A stretch of 64,000 nt of DNA from Luteimonas sp. ANT-B3E (GCA_001683895.1 LXQJ01000012.1:60610-124609); one strand, 5' to 3'; shown: positions 10,004 to 23,473, counted from the first letter of the stretch. The notes: generated by a model not told the origin, from the sequence alone. Numbers and translations: made by a program.

Positions 10004-10828
10004 ATGCCTGTCGACACCATTCCGCTGGGGCGCGAGGTCGCGTATCCGGAGCGCTACGATCCCGGTCTGCTGTTCCCGATCGCGCGAGCGGCCGGCCGCG
10101 ACGCGCTCGGTATCGCCCGCGCCGCCGCGCCGTTTATCGGCCACGACCGCTGGCATGCCTATGAGCTGTCGTGGCTCGACCCGCGCGGCAAACCGGTGGT
10201 GGCCACCGCGACGCTGACAGTGCCCGCCGACACCCCGCACCTGGTCGAATCGAAGTCGCTGAAGCTCTATCTCAATTCGCTCAACAGCTCGCGGTTCGAC
10301 GCGCCCGAGGCGGCGCGTGCGCGGATCGCGGACGACCTGTCGTTCGCCGCGGGCGGCGCGGTCGCGGTCGCGTTCGGGCTGCCGCCGATGGCGGACGTCG
10401 AGGCGGCCGACGACGATGCAGTCGACGTCGACACGCAGGACATCGTGATTGACGCCCACGATGGCCCGTGCCCGGCGCTGCTGGCGTCGGACCCCGCGCA
10501 ACCCGCGGCCGAGACCCTGGTCTCGGCGCTGCTGAAGTCCAACTGCCCGGTGACCGGGCAGCCGGACTGGGCCAGCGTGCGGATCGCCTACGCGGGGCCG
10601 CGGATCGACCGCGCCGGCCTGCTGCGCTACCTGGTGTCGTACCGCGACCACGCCGGCTTCCACGAGCAATGCGTGGAGCGGATCTTCGGCGATGTGCTGG
10701 CGCGCTGCGCGCCGACGCGGCTGTCGGTGGAGGCGCGCTACACCCGCCGCGGCGGGCTGGACATCAACCCTTGGCGCGCGACCCCGGGGACACCGGCGCC
10801 GGTTGCGCGACGCGACCTGCGGCAGTAA
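10004..10828 (+). CDS. queF: NADPH-dependent 7-cyano-7-deazaguanine reductase
   Basis: [42 protein letters not shown]. Confidence 0.92.
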   Translation: MPVDTIPLGREVAYPERYDPGLLFPIARAAGRDALGIARAAAPFIGHDRWHAYELSWLDPRGKPVVATATLTVPADTPHLVESKSLKLYLNSLNSSRFDAPEAARARIADDLSFAAGGAVAVAFGLPPMADVEAADDDAVDVDTQDIVIDAHDGPCPALLASDPAQPAAETLVSALLKSNCPVTGQPDWASVRIAYAGPRIDRAGLLRYLVSYRDHAGFHEQCVERIFGDVLARCAPTRLSVEARYTRRGGLDINPWRATPGTPAPVARRDLRQ

Positions 10829-10997
10829 CCACGGCGTGGGAGCATCGCATGCGCCATGGACACGATGCGGCGTTGACGCTGGCGATGTGAGCCTCGTCTG
10901 CACTGTGCGCCTGCCGGGCGCAGGTGCCGCCCGCCGCCGCTAACCACAACACCGGGCCATCTTGGCCCCCGCCACCTTCCCCCCGACAGGACACGCC

Positions 10998-11498
10998 ATG
11001 CATCGCACGCCGCCCGTACCCGCCCTGACCGCCGTCCTGCTGGCCAGCCTGGCCGTGGCCGGTTGCAACCGCGGCGCCCCGGCGCCGGCCCCGCAGACCG
11101 GCGCACCGGTCGCGGCTCCCGCAGCGGCTCCCCCGCCAGCACCGACGCCGCCCCCCGCTGTCACCGTGACCGGCATCGATCTCGGCAACGCGGTCGACGA
11201 CGACGACCGCGTGGCGACGCCGCTGGTCGCCTTCACTCGCACCGACACGCTGCACGCGTCGGTCGCGACCACCGCTCCGGATGGCGCGACGGCGATCCCC
11301 GGCAAGCTGACCGCGCGCTGGACCTACCAGGATGGCCAGCTGGTCGACGAGCTGAGCCAGGACTACACCTTCAGCGGCAGCACCCACCACGCTTTCCAGG
11401 TCAGCCACCCGGAAGGCTGGCCGGCGGGGCGTTACAAGCTGGAAATCCTGCTCGACGACGCGCTGGTACAGACCCGCGAGTTCACCGTCGACGAGTAG
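10998..11498 (+). CDS. putative lipoprotein
   Basis: N-terminal signal with lipobox LAVAGC. Confidence 0.65.
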   Translation: MHRTPPVPALTAVLLASLAVAGCNRGAPAPAPQTGAPVAAPAAAPPPAPTPPPAVTVTGIDLGNAVDDDDRVATPLVAFTRTDTLHASVATTAPDGATAIPGKLTARWTYQDGQLVDELSQDYTFSGSTHHAFQVSHPEGWPAGRYKLEILLDDALVQTREFTVDE

Positions 11499-11553
11499 CG
11501 CCGCGTGCCCGGCTTTGCCCCATTTGCGCCCAGCCGCGACAATGGCGCGTTGA

Positions 11554-13899
<2,346 letters not shown>

Positions 13900-14146
13900 C
13901 GGAGCTTCCTTCGTGGACGGACCTTGTGGCACGCGGTGGCAGCGCGGGCTCAGTCGGCAACGCAAGGCGCCCGGAGGCCATGCACGGTGCATTCGGAGCT
14001 GGCACGGCGCGAGAAAGCCCGCGTCGGGTCACTGTTGTCATCTACCATCCGCGCTAGCTTCAGAGGCCTGCAGTGCCGGACCGACCGTCCGGCACTGGCG
14101 CGGTGCCATTCCCGTTCTTCCGCCAACCGACACAAGGATCGCTGCA

Positions 14147-16219
14147 ATGACGACACCCGCTGTTCTCGCAAGCGCCGCGGCAGCCCGATTCGCGATCGTC
14201 GTGCTGTCGGTGTCGGCATGCCTGCCTCTGTCCGCCAATCCTGGCACTGGCGACGAGACACCAGGCGCCACCCCGATCATCGATGCGTCGGCCATTCGTC
14301 GCAGGCCATCCAACCCAACTGCGCCCCCGAGGACAGGGAACCCGAACGATCGCGTGGCGCGCATCTCCGATGGGCGCGTGTTCTATCTCGACGCAGCGGG
14401 GGACACGCGGTTCCACGATGCGCACGCGCTGTCCGACGGCACCTGGCTGCTGGCGGGCGAGGCGGCCGATCTCGCCTGGCTGCCGGCGGGTACGCCACGG
14501 GTGGCGCTTGGCCTCGGAGGCATTGCCTCGAACGCCCCGGGCCGGATCGGATTCCTCATGCAGGTCTCCGCCGACCTGTCGCAGGTTCGCGCCGTCGCGC
14601 ACTTCCCTGCCGGGAGCGTGCGCAGCGTCGCGCGCATCCGGACGACCAGCCTGCCGGGAGCCGCGACCGGTGCGGTGTTCGTGTCGGGCCATCGTGACGG
14701 CGTTGCGGGCGACGGTTACTACCTTGCACGACTCGACGGGAACTTCGTGCAACGTCTGCCTACCAGCCTGGTCTGGGCGCGCAATGTCGACACCCGCAGC
14801 AGCGGCAGCGGAAGCAATTCACACAAGGACCTGCAGCCCTGGGACGTGGGCAGCGACGGCAAGGTGGTGTACACCGAAGGCGCCGCCTTCGCGACCAGCT
14901 GGGCGGCCATCCACCGCCTCGACGAAACCGGGGAGCGGGAAGTCGTCGAGCACTGGCGCGCCCACTGGACGCTGCAGGGTGCGGAGTGGCGCGGCACGCC
15001 CGCATCAAGCGCACCCGGCGCACTCGGTTACAGCGGGATCGTCATGAAGAACCGGCGTGTGGGGCAGTTGCGCTCTGCCGATGCGTTCGACCAGGCGTGG
15101 ACGACCGTCGATGAAAACGGCAACCCCGGACGCCGCGGTCGCTGGCCCGACGACTACTACTTCCAGCAGCACTGCGCGTATGAGGCCTGCAGCATCGTGC
15201 AGCCTGGATACACCGGCTACCGCGTCGGTGCGAACGACACCCAGCGGGTCGGCGCGATTGCGATCGATCGCCGCGACAACAGCCTGTACTTCGGCTACAG
15301 CACCCAGAGTAAGCTGCCCGGTGGCAACCCGGACTTCGAGCCTGCGGTCGTCGCGATGGACGCCGATGGCAGGCAGCGCTGGTGGGCGCGGCTGTATCGC
15401 GAAACGACCGCGAACAGCTCCCCTGACCAGTACGTCGATGGACTGGCGATCGACTACTCCAGCGGGGCGCTGGTGGTGCTCGCACGCTCGCATGGAAACA
15501 ACACGGTCAATTTCTGGAGCGGCAACGCCATCGCCGCCAATCCGGCAGGGAGCGGATACCAGAACCGGTTTACAGGCACGAACGGCAACATCCACCTGTC
15601 GTGGCTCGGCAAGTACGCGCTGGGCGACGGACGACTGCAGCACGCGACCTGGATCGGCGAGTTCAACGAGGGCGTCATAGGCGGCGCGCCGCATCCGGAC
15701 CCGCTGATGGGTGGTTGGCCAAACCCGAACGCCGGCTGGCCCAACCTCAACACCACCCGCTGCCGCAACGCGGTCTCGGTGTATGCAGACGGTTCGGTGC
15801 TGGTGAGCTGCACCGGCCGGCGCACCGCCACCACCGTCAACGCCTTCCAGCGGATGCCGCTGCCCGGGCAGCAGGTCGGCACCTGGAACGACTTCGTGCG
15901 CGTGTACCTGCCCGATCTTTCCGGGCTGCGCTACAGTTCCCTGATCACCGGCGACTGGAACCGCAGCGATGGCAGCGGTGGCGCCAATACGACCATCGCG
16001 GCAGCCGTGCCCGCACGCGGCGGCGTTCTGGCGCTCGGTCACCATCACAAGGACGCGGCAACCGGCCAGCCGCGAGGCGTGCCGATGCCAACACGCAACG
16101 TTCCGGCGTGGGGACGGGCGACACCGGCAGGCGAAACGGGGCTGGTGGCGCTGCTGCGCATCTCGCGCCCCGCGAGTGCGCCGGGCCCCTGCAGGATGAA
16201 GCGCTGCACCTTGCCCTGA
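14147..16219 (+). CDS. secreted protein of unknown function
   Basis: ORF with N-terminal signal; repeated beta-propeller-like stretches. Confidence 0.65.
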   Translation: MTTPAVLASAAAARFAIVVLSVSACLPLSANPGTGDETPGATPIIDASAIRRRPSNPTAPPRTGNPNDRVARISDGRVFYLDAAGDTRFHDAHALSDGTWLLAGEAADLAWLPAGTPRVALGLGGIASNAPGRIGFLMQVSADLSQVRAVAHFPAGSVRSVARIRTTSLPGAATGAVFVSGHRDGVAGDGYYLARLDGNFVQRLPTSLVWARNVDTRSSGSGSNSHKDLQPWDVGSDGKVVYTEGAAFATSWAAIHRLDETGEREVVEHWRAHWTLQGAEWRGTPASSAPGALGYSGIVMKNRRVGQLRSADAFDQAWTTVDENGNPGRRGRWPDDYYFQQHCAYEACSIVQPGYTGYRVGANDTQRVGAIAIDRRDNSLYFGYSTQSKLPGGNPDFEPAVVAMDADGRQRWWARLYRETTANSSPDQYVDGLAIDYSSGALVVLARSHGNNTVNFWSGNAIAANPAGSGYQNRFTGTNGNIHLSWLGKYALGDGRLQHATWIGEFNEGVIGGAPHPDPLMGGWPNPNAGWPNLNTTRCRNAVSVYADGSVLVSCTGRRTATTVNAFQRMPLPGQQVGTWNDFVRVYLPDLSGLRYSSLITGDWNRSDGSGGANTTIAAAVPARGGVLALGHHHKDAATGQPRGVPMPTRNVPAWGRATPAGETGLVALLRISRPASAPGPCRMKRCTLP

Positions 16220-16320
16220 CGCCGCCCGCGCGCCGGGCAGCAGCCGGGGAGGCCACGGTCCGGGCTCGCCCGGGGAGCCGCCGCTGACGGGTGCAGGCCG
16301 GCGGCAGCGCACGCGCCGCA

Positions 16321-16344
16321 TGCATGCAACGCGGCTTGCATGCA
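16321..16344. promoter_or_regulatory. palindrome TGCATGCAA-N6-TTGCATGCA upstream of methyltransferase gene
   Basis: perfect 9-bp inverted repeat ~107 bp upstream of ATG 16451. Confidence 0.45.
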
Positions 16345-16450
16345 ATGCGAAGTTGCCACCGCCACGGCCCGCCATGCGGCAGCGAGAGCGCCCTGTGCGC
16401 GGCGGCTGTGGCACCCTGCGCTCCCGATTCGCCATATCTCCGGAGTTGCC

Positions 16451-17350
16451 ATGCGCCGTTCGACGCCCTCCCTGTTGACCTCTGCCGTGCTCGCCACGCT
16501 GCTCCCGCTGACGCTCTCGGCCTGCGCCTCATCTTCGCCGGCCATGACTGCCGACGCGGCCGCACAGGCCGCGGGACCTGGCATGGGCGTCTCGGCGCGC
16601 GCGCCCGACCCGCTGCTCGACACCGTCCTCGCCGGCAGCTGGCGCTCACGCGACAACGTCGCGCGCGACCAGTACCGCCACCCGCGCGAAACGCTGTCGT
16701 TCTTCGGCATCGCCGCCGATCAGGCCATCGTCGAGATCAGCCCCGGCGGCGGCTGGTACACCGAAATCCTGGCGCCCTACGTGCGCGACGCCGGCCAGTA
16801 CGTCGGCGCGGTGGTCGATCCGGCGGCGCTGCCCGCGGGACGTGCGCGCGAGAACGCCGAGAAGGGCCGCGCGGCGACCCAGGCGCGCTTCGCCGGCGCG
16901 CCCGCGCAGTATCGCGGCGCGACGCTGGTGTCGTACGACCCGGGCGCGCCGCGCTTCGGCGCGCCGGCGTCGGCCGACGCGGTGCTCACCTTCCGCAACG
17001 TCCACAACTGGCGCATGTCGGGCCAGGCCGAGGGCATGTTCAATGGGTTCTTCGAGGTGCTGAAGCCGGGCGGCGTGCTTGGCGTGGTCGAGCACCGCGC
17101 CGACGCCGACGTGCCGTCCGACGACAGCACCGGCTACGTCAGCGAGGCGCAGGTGATCGCGCTGGCGCAGGCGGCCGGCTTCCGACTGGATGCGCGCAGC
17201 GAAGCCAACGCCAACCCGCGCGACACCAAGGACCATCCCAACGGCGTGTGGACGCTGCCGCCAGCCAAGCGCCATGACGCCGAGGACGCGCAGAAGTACC
17301 TGGCGATCGGCGAGAGCGACCGCATGACCCTGCGCTTCGTCAAGCCGTAA
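16451..17350 (+). CDS. class I SAM-dependent methyltransferase-like lipoprotein/secreted protein
   Basis: LTLSACASS lipobox; AIVEISPGGGWYTEILAPYV SAM-binding-like motif. Confidence 0.75.
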   Translation: MRRSTPSLLTSAVLATLLPLTLSACASSSPAMTADAAAQAAGPGMGVSARAPDPLLDTVLAGSWRSRDNVARDQYRHPRETLSFFGIAADQAIVEISPGGGWYTEILAPYVRDAGQYVGAVVDPAALPAGRARENAEKGRAATQARFAGAPAQYRGATLVSYDPGAPRFGAPASADAVLTFRNVHNWRMSGQAEGMFNGFFEVLKPGGVLGVVEHRADADVPSDDSTGYVSEAQVIALAQAAGFRLDARSEANANPRDTKDHPNGVWTLPPAKRHDAEDAQKYLAIGESDRMTLRFVKP

Positions 17351-17420
17351 CCGGCGCCCGCCGTCGCGCCGCCCCGGTGGCGCGCGCGCGGGCCATGGCA
17401 CCACCGCCCGGACCCGCTAC

Positions 17421-17966
17421 ATGCTGATCGCGTGCAACAAGCCGTTCGGCATGCTCTGCCAGTTCACCGACCGCACCCTACCTGCACGGCCCACGCTGGC
17501 CGCACTCGGCCTGCCCGCGGCCGTCTACCCGGCAGGCCGGCTGGACCACGACAGCGAAGGGCTGTTGCTGCTCACCGACGACGGTGCGCTGGCGCATCGG
17601 CTGACCGATCCCCGCCACAAGCAGCCCAAGACCTACGTGGTGCAGGTGGAAGGCGCGCCGACCGCAGCGCAGGTCGACGCATTAAGCGCGGGCGTCGTGC
17701 TGCGCGACGGCCCGACACGTCCGGCCGGGGTACGGCTGCTGTCAGCACCTCCGGCACTGTGGCCACGCGATCCGCCGGTGCGCGTGCGGCTGACGATTCC
17801 CGACGCCTGGCTTGAGCTCACGATTTGCGAGGGCCGCAACCGGCAGGTACGGCGCATGACCGCAGCCGTCGGGCTGCCGACGCTTCGTCTCGTGCGGGTT
17901 GCGATCGCCGGCCATCGGCTCGACGCGCTGGCATCTGGCGCCTGGCGACAGATCGTCAAGGACTGA
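17421..17966 (+). CDS. rluE: rRNA large subunit pseudouridine synthase E
   Basis: NKPFGMLCQFT, AGRLDHDSEGLLLLTDDG, EGRNRQVRRM. Confidence 0.88.
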   Translation: MLIACNKPFGMLCQFTDRTLPARPTLAALGLPAAVYPAGRLDHDSEGLLLLTDDGALAHRLTDPRHKQPKTYVVQVEGAPTAAQVDALSAGVVLRDGPTRPAGVRLLSAPPALWPRDPPVRVRLTIPDAWLELTICEGRNRQVRRMTAAVGLPTLRLVRVAIAGHRLDALASGAWRQIVKD

Positions 17967-18114
17967 ACCATTCATCGAAGATGTGGCGATAGGTCCTCCG
18001 TCGCGTTTTGCGGCAGCGGCGCAATGGGTCTTTCTGCTAACGTGCGACGGCGCAGGGATACCGTATTCAGTTTGGTGTCGCCCGCGTCACAAGTCCAAGG
18101 ATCCCCCTCAGTCC

Positions 18115-19221
18115 ATGACCGCAGCCACACCGGCCTCGGGCCGCATCCTGGTCGTCGACGACCAGCTGGCCAACCTCCGCGTTGTCAGCGCGCTGCTGGC
18201 GCGCCACGGCTATGCCGTGGTCACCGCCAAGGACGGCGAGGAAGCGCTGCAGATGGCGTTGGCGCAGGTGCCCGACCTGATGCTGCTGGACATGATGATG
18301 CCGGGCATGGACGGCTTCGGCCTGCTGGCCGAGGTCAAGCAGCGACCGGAGCTGCTGCGCCTGCCGGTGGTGTTCCTGACCGCCGCGCACGACCGCGAGC
18401 TGCTGCTGCGCGCGTTCGACGCCGGCGCCGTGGACTACGTCACCAAGCCGTTCATGCCGGAGGAGCTGCTGGCGCGCGTCAACGCCCACGTCGGCCTGAA
18501 GCTGGCGCGCGACCGGCTGGAGCGCGTGGCCCGCGAGCGCCAGGAGCTCGTCAACCTGGTGGCGCACGACCTCAAGAACCCGCTGACCAGCGTGCTCTTC
18601 GCCAGCGACATCCTGCTCAGTGGCGGCGTGCGCAGCGAGCGCGTGCCGCGCTACATGCAGATGATCCAGGACAGCGCGCAGGACGCGCTGGGCTACATCA
18701 AGTGCTACCTCGAGACCCAGGCCGACACCGCTGCGCACGGCCGCGCCAACCGCGCAGCGTCGGTCGCGCTGCGCGAGGTGGTGGACTGGATCACCGGGCG
18801 CTATGCGCTGCAGCTGGAGGGCCGCGGCTGCCAGCTGCTGCTGGCGGGCAACGCCGAAGGCGTGGTGGCGATGGATGGCCTGGTGCTGCGCCAGGTGGCC
18901 GAGAACCTCATCAGCAACGCGATGAAGTACGCGCCCGGCAGCGACGTCGAACTCGCCACCTGCGGCAGCGCGCCGGGGTTCTGGCAGCTGCTGGTCGAAG
19001 ACCGCGGGCCGGGCATCCCGAAGGCGAAGCAGCGCGAACTGTTCAAGCCGTTCGTGCGCTTGACCGATGTCGATCCCACCGCCGGCGGTACGTCGTCGGG
19101 ACTGGGCCTGTCGCTGGCCAAGCAGATCGTCGCGCAGGCCGGCGGCCAGCTCTGGTACGAGGACCGCGAAGGCGGCGGCGCGCGCTTCATCATCGAACTG
19201 CCGGAGACCGCCAGCGCCTGA
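18115..19221 (+). CDS. response regulator receiver-histidine kinase hybrid
   Basis: ILVVDDQLANLRVVSALL, DLMLLDMMMPGMDG, H-box NLVAHDLKNPLTSVLFA, SGLGLSLAKQIV. Confidence 0.85.
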   Translation: MTAATPASGRILVVDDQLANLRVVSALLARHGYAVVTAKDGEEALQMALAQVPDLMLLDMMMPGMDGFGLLAEVKQRPELLRLPVVFLTAAHDRELLLRAFDAGAVDYVTKPFMPEELLARVNAHVGLKLARDRLERVARERQELVNLVAHDLKNPLTSVLFASDILLSGGVRSERVPRYMQMIQDSAQDALGYIKCYLETQADTAAHGRANRAASVALREVVDWITGRYALQLEGRGCQLLLAGNAEGVVAMDGLVLRQVAENLISNAMKYAPGSDVELATCGSAPGFWQLLVEDRGPGIPKAKQRELFKPFVRLTDVDPTAGGTSSGLGLSLAKQIVAQAGGQLWYEDREGGGARFIIELPETASA

Positions 19222-19394
19222 GCGCATTGGCGGGTCATGGCGACGCCGGGTGGGCGCACGCTTCGGGTGGGCGCACGCTTGGGGAATTCGCGCGAGGGGA
19301 ATACACGCGGGGCCCTGACACGATGACGCCGGCACGGGGCCGGCGTCACCGATGGGCGCTCAACGGGGTCCGTCGCGCTGGCGCAGGCGGGGCC

Positions 19395-19751
19395 TTAGTC
19401 GGCGCTGCGGCTTGTCGCAGTCTTCTTCGCGGCACGCTTGCGCGGCGCCGCGCGCTTTGCCTCGATCCGCGTCGCGCGGCCGTCGATGACGCCCTGCTCG
19501 GATTTTTTCTGCTGCCGCCGTGCGGCGAACCACAGCAGGCCAGCGCCCGCGGCGGCGGCCAGCGCCATCGCCGGGTTACGGCGGATCAGCGCGCCCGCGA
19601 CGCGCGTGCCGGTACGGGCCATGCCCAAGGCAGCCCCGGTCTGCAGCAGCTTGCCGGCGCTGTCGGGCAGCGAATGCCGGAGGCTGCCGCCAACCTGCGA
19701 GGCCAGCGCGATCGCCTTGTCGGTCAGGGAGTCGGACTTGAAGATGGACAT
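19395..19751 (-). CDS. hypothetical membrane-associated protein
   Basis: short ORF, central hydrophobic segment, basic C-terminus. Confidence 0.55.
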   Translation of the reverse strand: MSIFKSDSLTDKAIALASQVGGSLRHSLPDSAGKLLQTGAALGMARTGTRVAGALIRRNPAMALAAAAGAGLLWFAARRQQKKSEQGVIDGRATRIEAKRAAPRKRAAKKTATSRSAD

Positions 19752-19878
19752 GGGGTTTCCTCGTCGAAGTGATGGCGGCCACATGGCCGGCCGGGCAGGG
19801 AGCCGGCGTACGGGGGCGGAGTCTCCCGCCACCGACGTCAGTCCAGCGTGAGCGGCGTCGGCAGGCTGAACGTTCCGC

Positions 19879-22428
19879 TCAGGGACGCGGCTTGGCGCGG
19901 TGCGTCGCCTGTGCGTGCCACGGGTCCTGCGGCCACGGGTGTTTCGGGTAGCGCCCCTGCATCTCGCGGCGGACTTCTGGATAGGTGCGCTCCCAGAAGC
20001 CGCGCAGGTCGCGCGTGACCTGCAGCGGCCGGCCCGCGGGCGACAGCAGGTGCAGGGTGAGCGTCACCGCACCATTGGCGATGCGGGGCGTCTCGGCCAG
20101 GCCGAACAGTTCCTGCAGCTTGACCGCAAGCACCGGCGCCAGCGGCGCGCCGTCGTCGTCGATGCCGTAGGTGATCGCCCGTTCCTGCCCCGAGGGAACG
20201 CGGATGCGCGCTGGCGCCAGCGCCTCCAGCGGCCCGCGCAGTGCACGGTCGAGCCGCGCGTGCAGCGCAGCCGAGAGTCCATCGGGCGACAGTGCGTCGA
20301 GCCGCGTGCGGCCGGCGAACGCGGGCGCCAGCCACTGCGCGGCGTCGGCCAGCAGGGCGTCGTCGGACAGGTCCGGCAGCCCCAGCGCCGGCTGCCACGC
20401 ACGCACGCAGCGCACGCGCGCCCGCCACTGCTGCAGCGCGGGCGTCCACGGCAGCAGTGCCAAGCCGCCAGCGCGCACCGCGTCGGTCAGCGCGGCCGCG
20501 GCCGCGGCGGGATCCACGCGACCGCCGGCACGCGCTTCGATGACGATCCCGTCGAAGCGCTGCACGCGCTCGGCGACCAGCGCGCGGCGGTCGCCGTCCC
20601 AGCGCACCTCGTCGCGGTCGATGAAACGTTCGCCGAAGGCGTGGCGCAGCGCGGCGACGTCCACCGGCGCGCCGCGCAGCAGCAGCGCGTCGCGCGACTC
20701 GTGGCGCAGCTCCACCGCGACCAGCCACGGCTCGCCGACCAGCGCGCTGTCGTCGAACAACCGCGCCATGCGTCCGTTGGCGAGCTGGTAGCGCAGGCGG
20801 TCGGTCGCATGCCGGTACGCGATGCGGTCCGGGAACGCGTGTGCCAGCAGTACGCCGAGCACGTGCGTCGACACGGCCGCCGGCGCTTCACCGGAGACGC
20901 CCAGCCGTCGTCGCCACTGCCGCGCCGCGGCGTCGATCGCGGCCAGCGCGCCGCGATGGGCATCCGCTGGCGCGCGACCAGCGCGGAATGCCGCCAGCGC
21001 CTGCCAGCGCGCTGCGACCGCGTCGGACCTTCCCGCCCCCGCAGCGGCGCGCAGCGGATCGCGCGCCTCGATCAGCGCCGCGAGGTCACAGGCGAGCGCA
21101 CGCCCTGCCGGCGTGGTCGCGGCCAGCAGCATCGCCGCCAGCCGCGGGTGCGTCCCGAGCGCGAGCATGCTCCGCCCCAACGGCGTCGGCATGCCGTCGT
21201 CCTGCAGCGCGGCCAAGCGACGCAACAGGTCGCGCGCGGCGGCGAGCGCCCCGGGAGGTGGTGGATCCAGGAAGCGCACGGCGTCGCTGCCCCAGCCGGC
21301 CAGCTCAAGCGCCAACGCCGCCAGCTCGACCTGCGCGATTTCGGGCCGCCGCTGCGGCTCCAGCCGCTGCGACGCCGGCCACAGCCGGTACGCCCATCCG
21401 TCGGCGACGCGTCCGGCGCGGCCGGTGCGCTGGTCGGCGGAGGCCTGCGCGATGGCGACCACGTCGAGCCGCGAGAAGCCGCTGCCGGGATCGAACCGCG
21501 GCTCGCGTGCCAACCCGCTGTCGACGACCACGCGCACGCCGGACAGCGTCACGCTGCTCTCGGCGACATTGGTCGCCAGCACCACGCGCCGGCGGCCGTC
21601 GGCAGCCGGCGCCAGCAGCGCGGACTGCTGTGCCACGGGCAGGTCGCCGTGCAGCGCCAGCACGTCCACCGAATCCACGCCGTCGGCCGGCAGCGCGACG
21701 TCCAGTGCGCGCTGCATCCGGTCGATCTCGCGACGGCCGGGCAGGAACACCAGCACGTCGCCGGGATGCGCCGCCAGCGCGTCGACCACCGCGCGTCGGC
21801 ACTGCGCCTCCAGCGGCTCGTCGCGCCGCGCCGCCACGTGCGCCACCGCGACCGGATACGCGCGGCCCGGGCTGGACAGCTGCGGCGCGTCCAACCACGC
21901 CGCCAGCCGCGCGCCGTCCAGCGTCGCCGACATCAGCACGATGCGCAGCCCGGGCCGCATCGAAGCCTGCACGTCGAGCGCCAGCGCCAGCCCGAGGTCT
22001 GCCGCCAGGTGGCGCTCGTGGAACTCGTCGAACAGCAGCGCGCCGACCGCCTGGTCGCCGCCCTCGCCCAGCGTCGGGTCGTCCTGCAGCATCCGGGTCA
22101 GGATGCCCTCGGTGACGACCAGGATCCGCGTGCGCGGACCGACGCGCGATTCGAAGCGGATGCGGTAGCCGACCGTGTCGCCTGGCGCCTCGCCGAGCTG
22201 CCGCGCCATGAACGCCGCCGCCGCGCGCGCGGCCACCCGCCGCGGCTCCAGCATCACGATGCGCTGCCCCGCGAGCCACGGCGCGTCCAGCAACGCCAGC
22301 GGCACCTGCGTGGTCTTGCCGGCACCCGGCGGCGCTTCCAGCACCAGCCGCGGATGCGCGGCCAGGCTGTCGCGCACCGCGGGCAGCAGCACATCGATCG
22401 GGAACGTCGTCGGCGGAGCGCGTGACAT
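19879..22428 (-). CDS. hrpB: ATP-dependent helicase HrpB
   Basis: EAPPGAGKTTQVPLALL, LLFDEFHERHLAADLGLAL, ATNVAESSVTLSGVRVVVDSG, QRTGRAGRV. Confidence 0.93.
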   Translation of the reverse strand: MSRAPPTTFPIDVLLPAVRDSLAAHPRLVLEAPPGAGKTTQVPLALLDAPWLAGQRIVMLEPRRVAARAAAAFMARQLGEAPGDTVGYRIRFESRVGPRTRILVVTEGILTRMLQDDPTLGEGGDQAVGALLFDEFHERHLAADLGLALALDVQASMRPGLRIVLMSATLDGARLAAWLDAPQLSSPGRAYPVAVAHVAARRDEPLEAQCRRAVVDALAAHPGDVLVFLPGRREIDRMQRALDVALPADGVDSVDVLALHGDLPVAQQSALLAPAADGRRRVVLATNVAESSVTLSGVRVVVDSGLAREPRFDPGSGFSRLDVVAIAQASADQRTGRAGRVADGWAYRLWPASQRLEPQRRPEIAQVELAALALELAGWGSDAVRFLDPPPPGALAAARDLLRRLAALQDDGMPTPLGRSMLALGTHPRLAAMLLAATTPAGRALACDLAALIEARDPLRAAAGAGRSDAVAARWQALAAFRAGRAPADAHRGALAAIDAAARQWRRRLGVSGEAPAAVSTHVLGVLLAHAFPDRIAYRHATDRLRYQLANGRMARLFDDSALVGEPWLVAVELRHESRDALLLRGAPVDVAALRHAFGERFIDRDEVRWDGDRRALVAERVQRFDGIVIEARAGGRVDPAAAAAALTDAVRAGGLALLPWTPALQQWRARVRCVRAWQPALGLPDLSDDALLADAAQWLAPAFAGRTRLDALSPDGLSAALHARLDRALRGPLEALAPARIRVPSGQERAITYGIDDDGAPLAPVLAVKLQELFGLAETPRIANGAVTLTLHLLSPAGRPLQVTRDLRGFWERTYPEVRREMQGRYPKHPWPQDPWHAQATHRAKPRP

Positions 22429-22485
22429 CGCGGCAGGATAGGGCTGCTGCGGTGGCGCGTCGAAACGCGTTGCTAGACTCCAACG

Positions 22486-23304
22486 ATGGATCTCATCGAC
22501 ATCGGCGCGAACCTCACCCACGACAGTTTCGAGGCCGATCGCGACGCCGTGCTGCAGCGCGCGCAAGATGCGGGCGTATCGCGCATCGTGGTGACTGGCG
22601 CCAGCCGTGAGGACTCGCCGAAGGCGCTCGCGCTGGCGCTGGCCCACCCGGGCGTGCTCTACGCCACCGCGGGCGTGCATCCGCACCACGCCCTGGAATA
22701 CACCGAGGAATGCGACGCCGAGCTGCGGGCACTGGCGGCGCACCCGGAGGTGGTCGCGATCGGCGAAGCCGGGCTGGACTACTACCGCGACCTCGCGCCA
22801 CGGCCGGCGCAGCGACGCGCGTTTTCGCGCCAGCTGCAGATCGCGGCCGACACCGGCAAGCCGCTGTTCCTGCACCAGCGCGACGCCCACGACGACTTCG
22901 TCGCGGTGATGAAGGATTTCGACGGCCAACTGGGGCCGGCGGTGGTGCACTGCTTCACGGGTGACCGGCGGGCGCTGTTCGCCTGCCTCGACCGCGACTG
23001 GCACATCGGCATCACCGGCTGGCTGTGCGACGAGCGCCGAGGCGCGCACCTGCGCGAGCTGGTGCCGCACATCCCCGCCAACCGGCTGATGGTCGAAACC
23101 GACGCGCCCTACCTGCTCCCGCGCACGCTGTCGCCGATGCCGAAGGACCGCCGCAACGAGCCGGCGTTCCTGCCGCACATCGTCGCCGAGCTGGCGCGCG
23201 ATCGCGGCGAGGAAGTGGCGCTGACCGCGGGTGCGGCGACGGCCACCGCGCGCGCCTTCTTCGGCCTGTCAGCGGAACCCAGGCACCTAGCGTCGATCCC
23301 CTGA
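22486..23304 (+). CDS. TatD family hydrolase
   Basis: DIGANLTHDSFEADRDAVL, GVHPHHA, EAGLDYYRD, HCFTGD, ETDAPYL. Confidence 0.92.
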   Translation: MDLIDIGANLTHDSFEADRDAVLQRAQDAGVSRIVVTGASREDSPKALALALAHPGVLYATAGVHPHHALEYTEECDAELRALAAHPEVVAIGEAGLDYYRDLAPRPAQRRAFSRQLQIAADTGKPLFLHQRDAHDDFVAVMKDFDGQLGPAVVHCFTGDRRALFACLDRDWHIGITGWLCDERRGAHLRELVPHIPANRLMVETDAPYLLPRTLSPMPKDRRNEPAFLPHIVAELARDRGEEVALTAGAATATARAFFGLSAEPRHLASIP

Positions 23305-23473
23305 TCGACGAGGTCCACGACTACGACGGCAGCACGGCGCCCGGACAGGCGTTGATTCGACGCTGCATCGCCAGAACCATCGACGTCGTGGTGCCGCTAC
23401 GGGCGACAGGGCCCGCGGGAACGCGCCTGACCCGGGCTCGCACGCGTAGAGGGGAATGGCCGGAGGTCATGCC

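Noticed and set aside
19900-22425. 841-aa antisense ORF opposite hrpB (and several others of similar length)
   Set aside because: Shadow ORF with R/Q/A-rich low-complexity translation; hrpB on the other strand is clearly the real gene.
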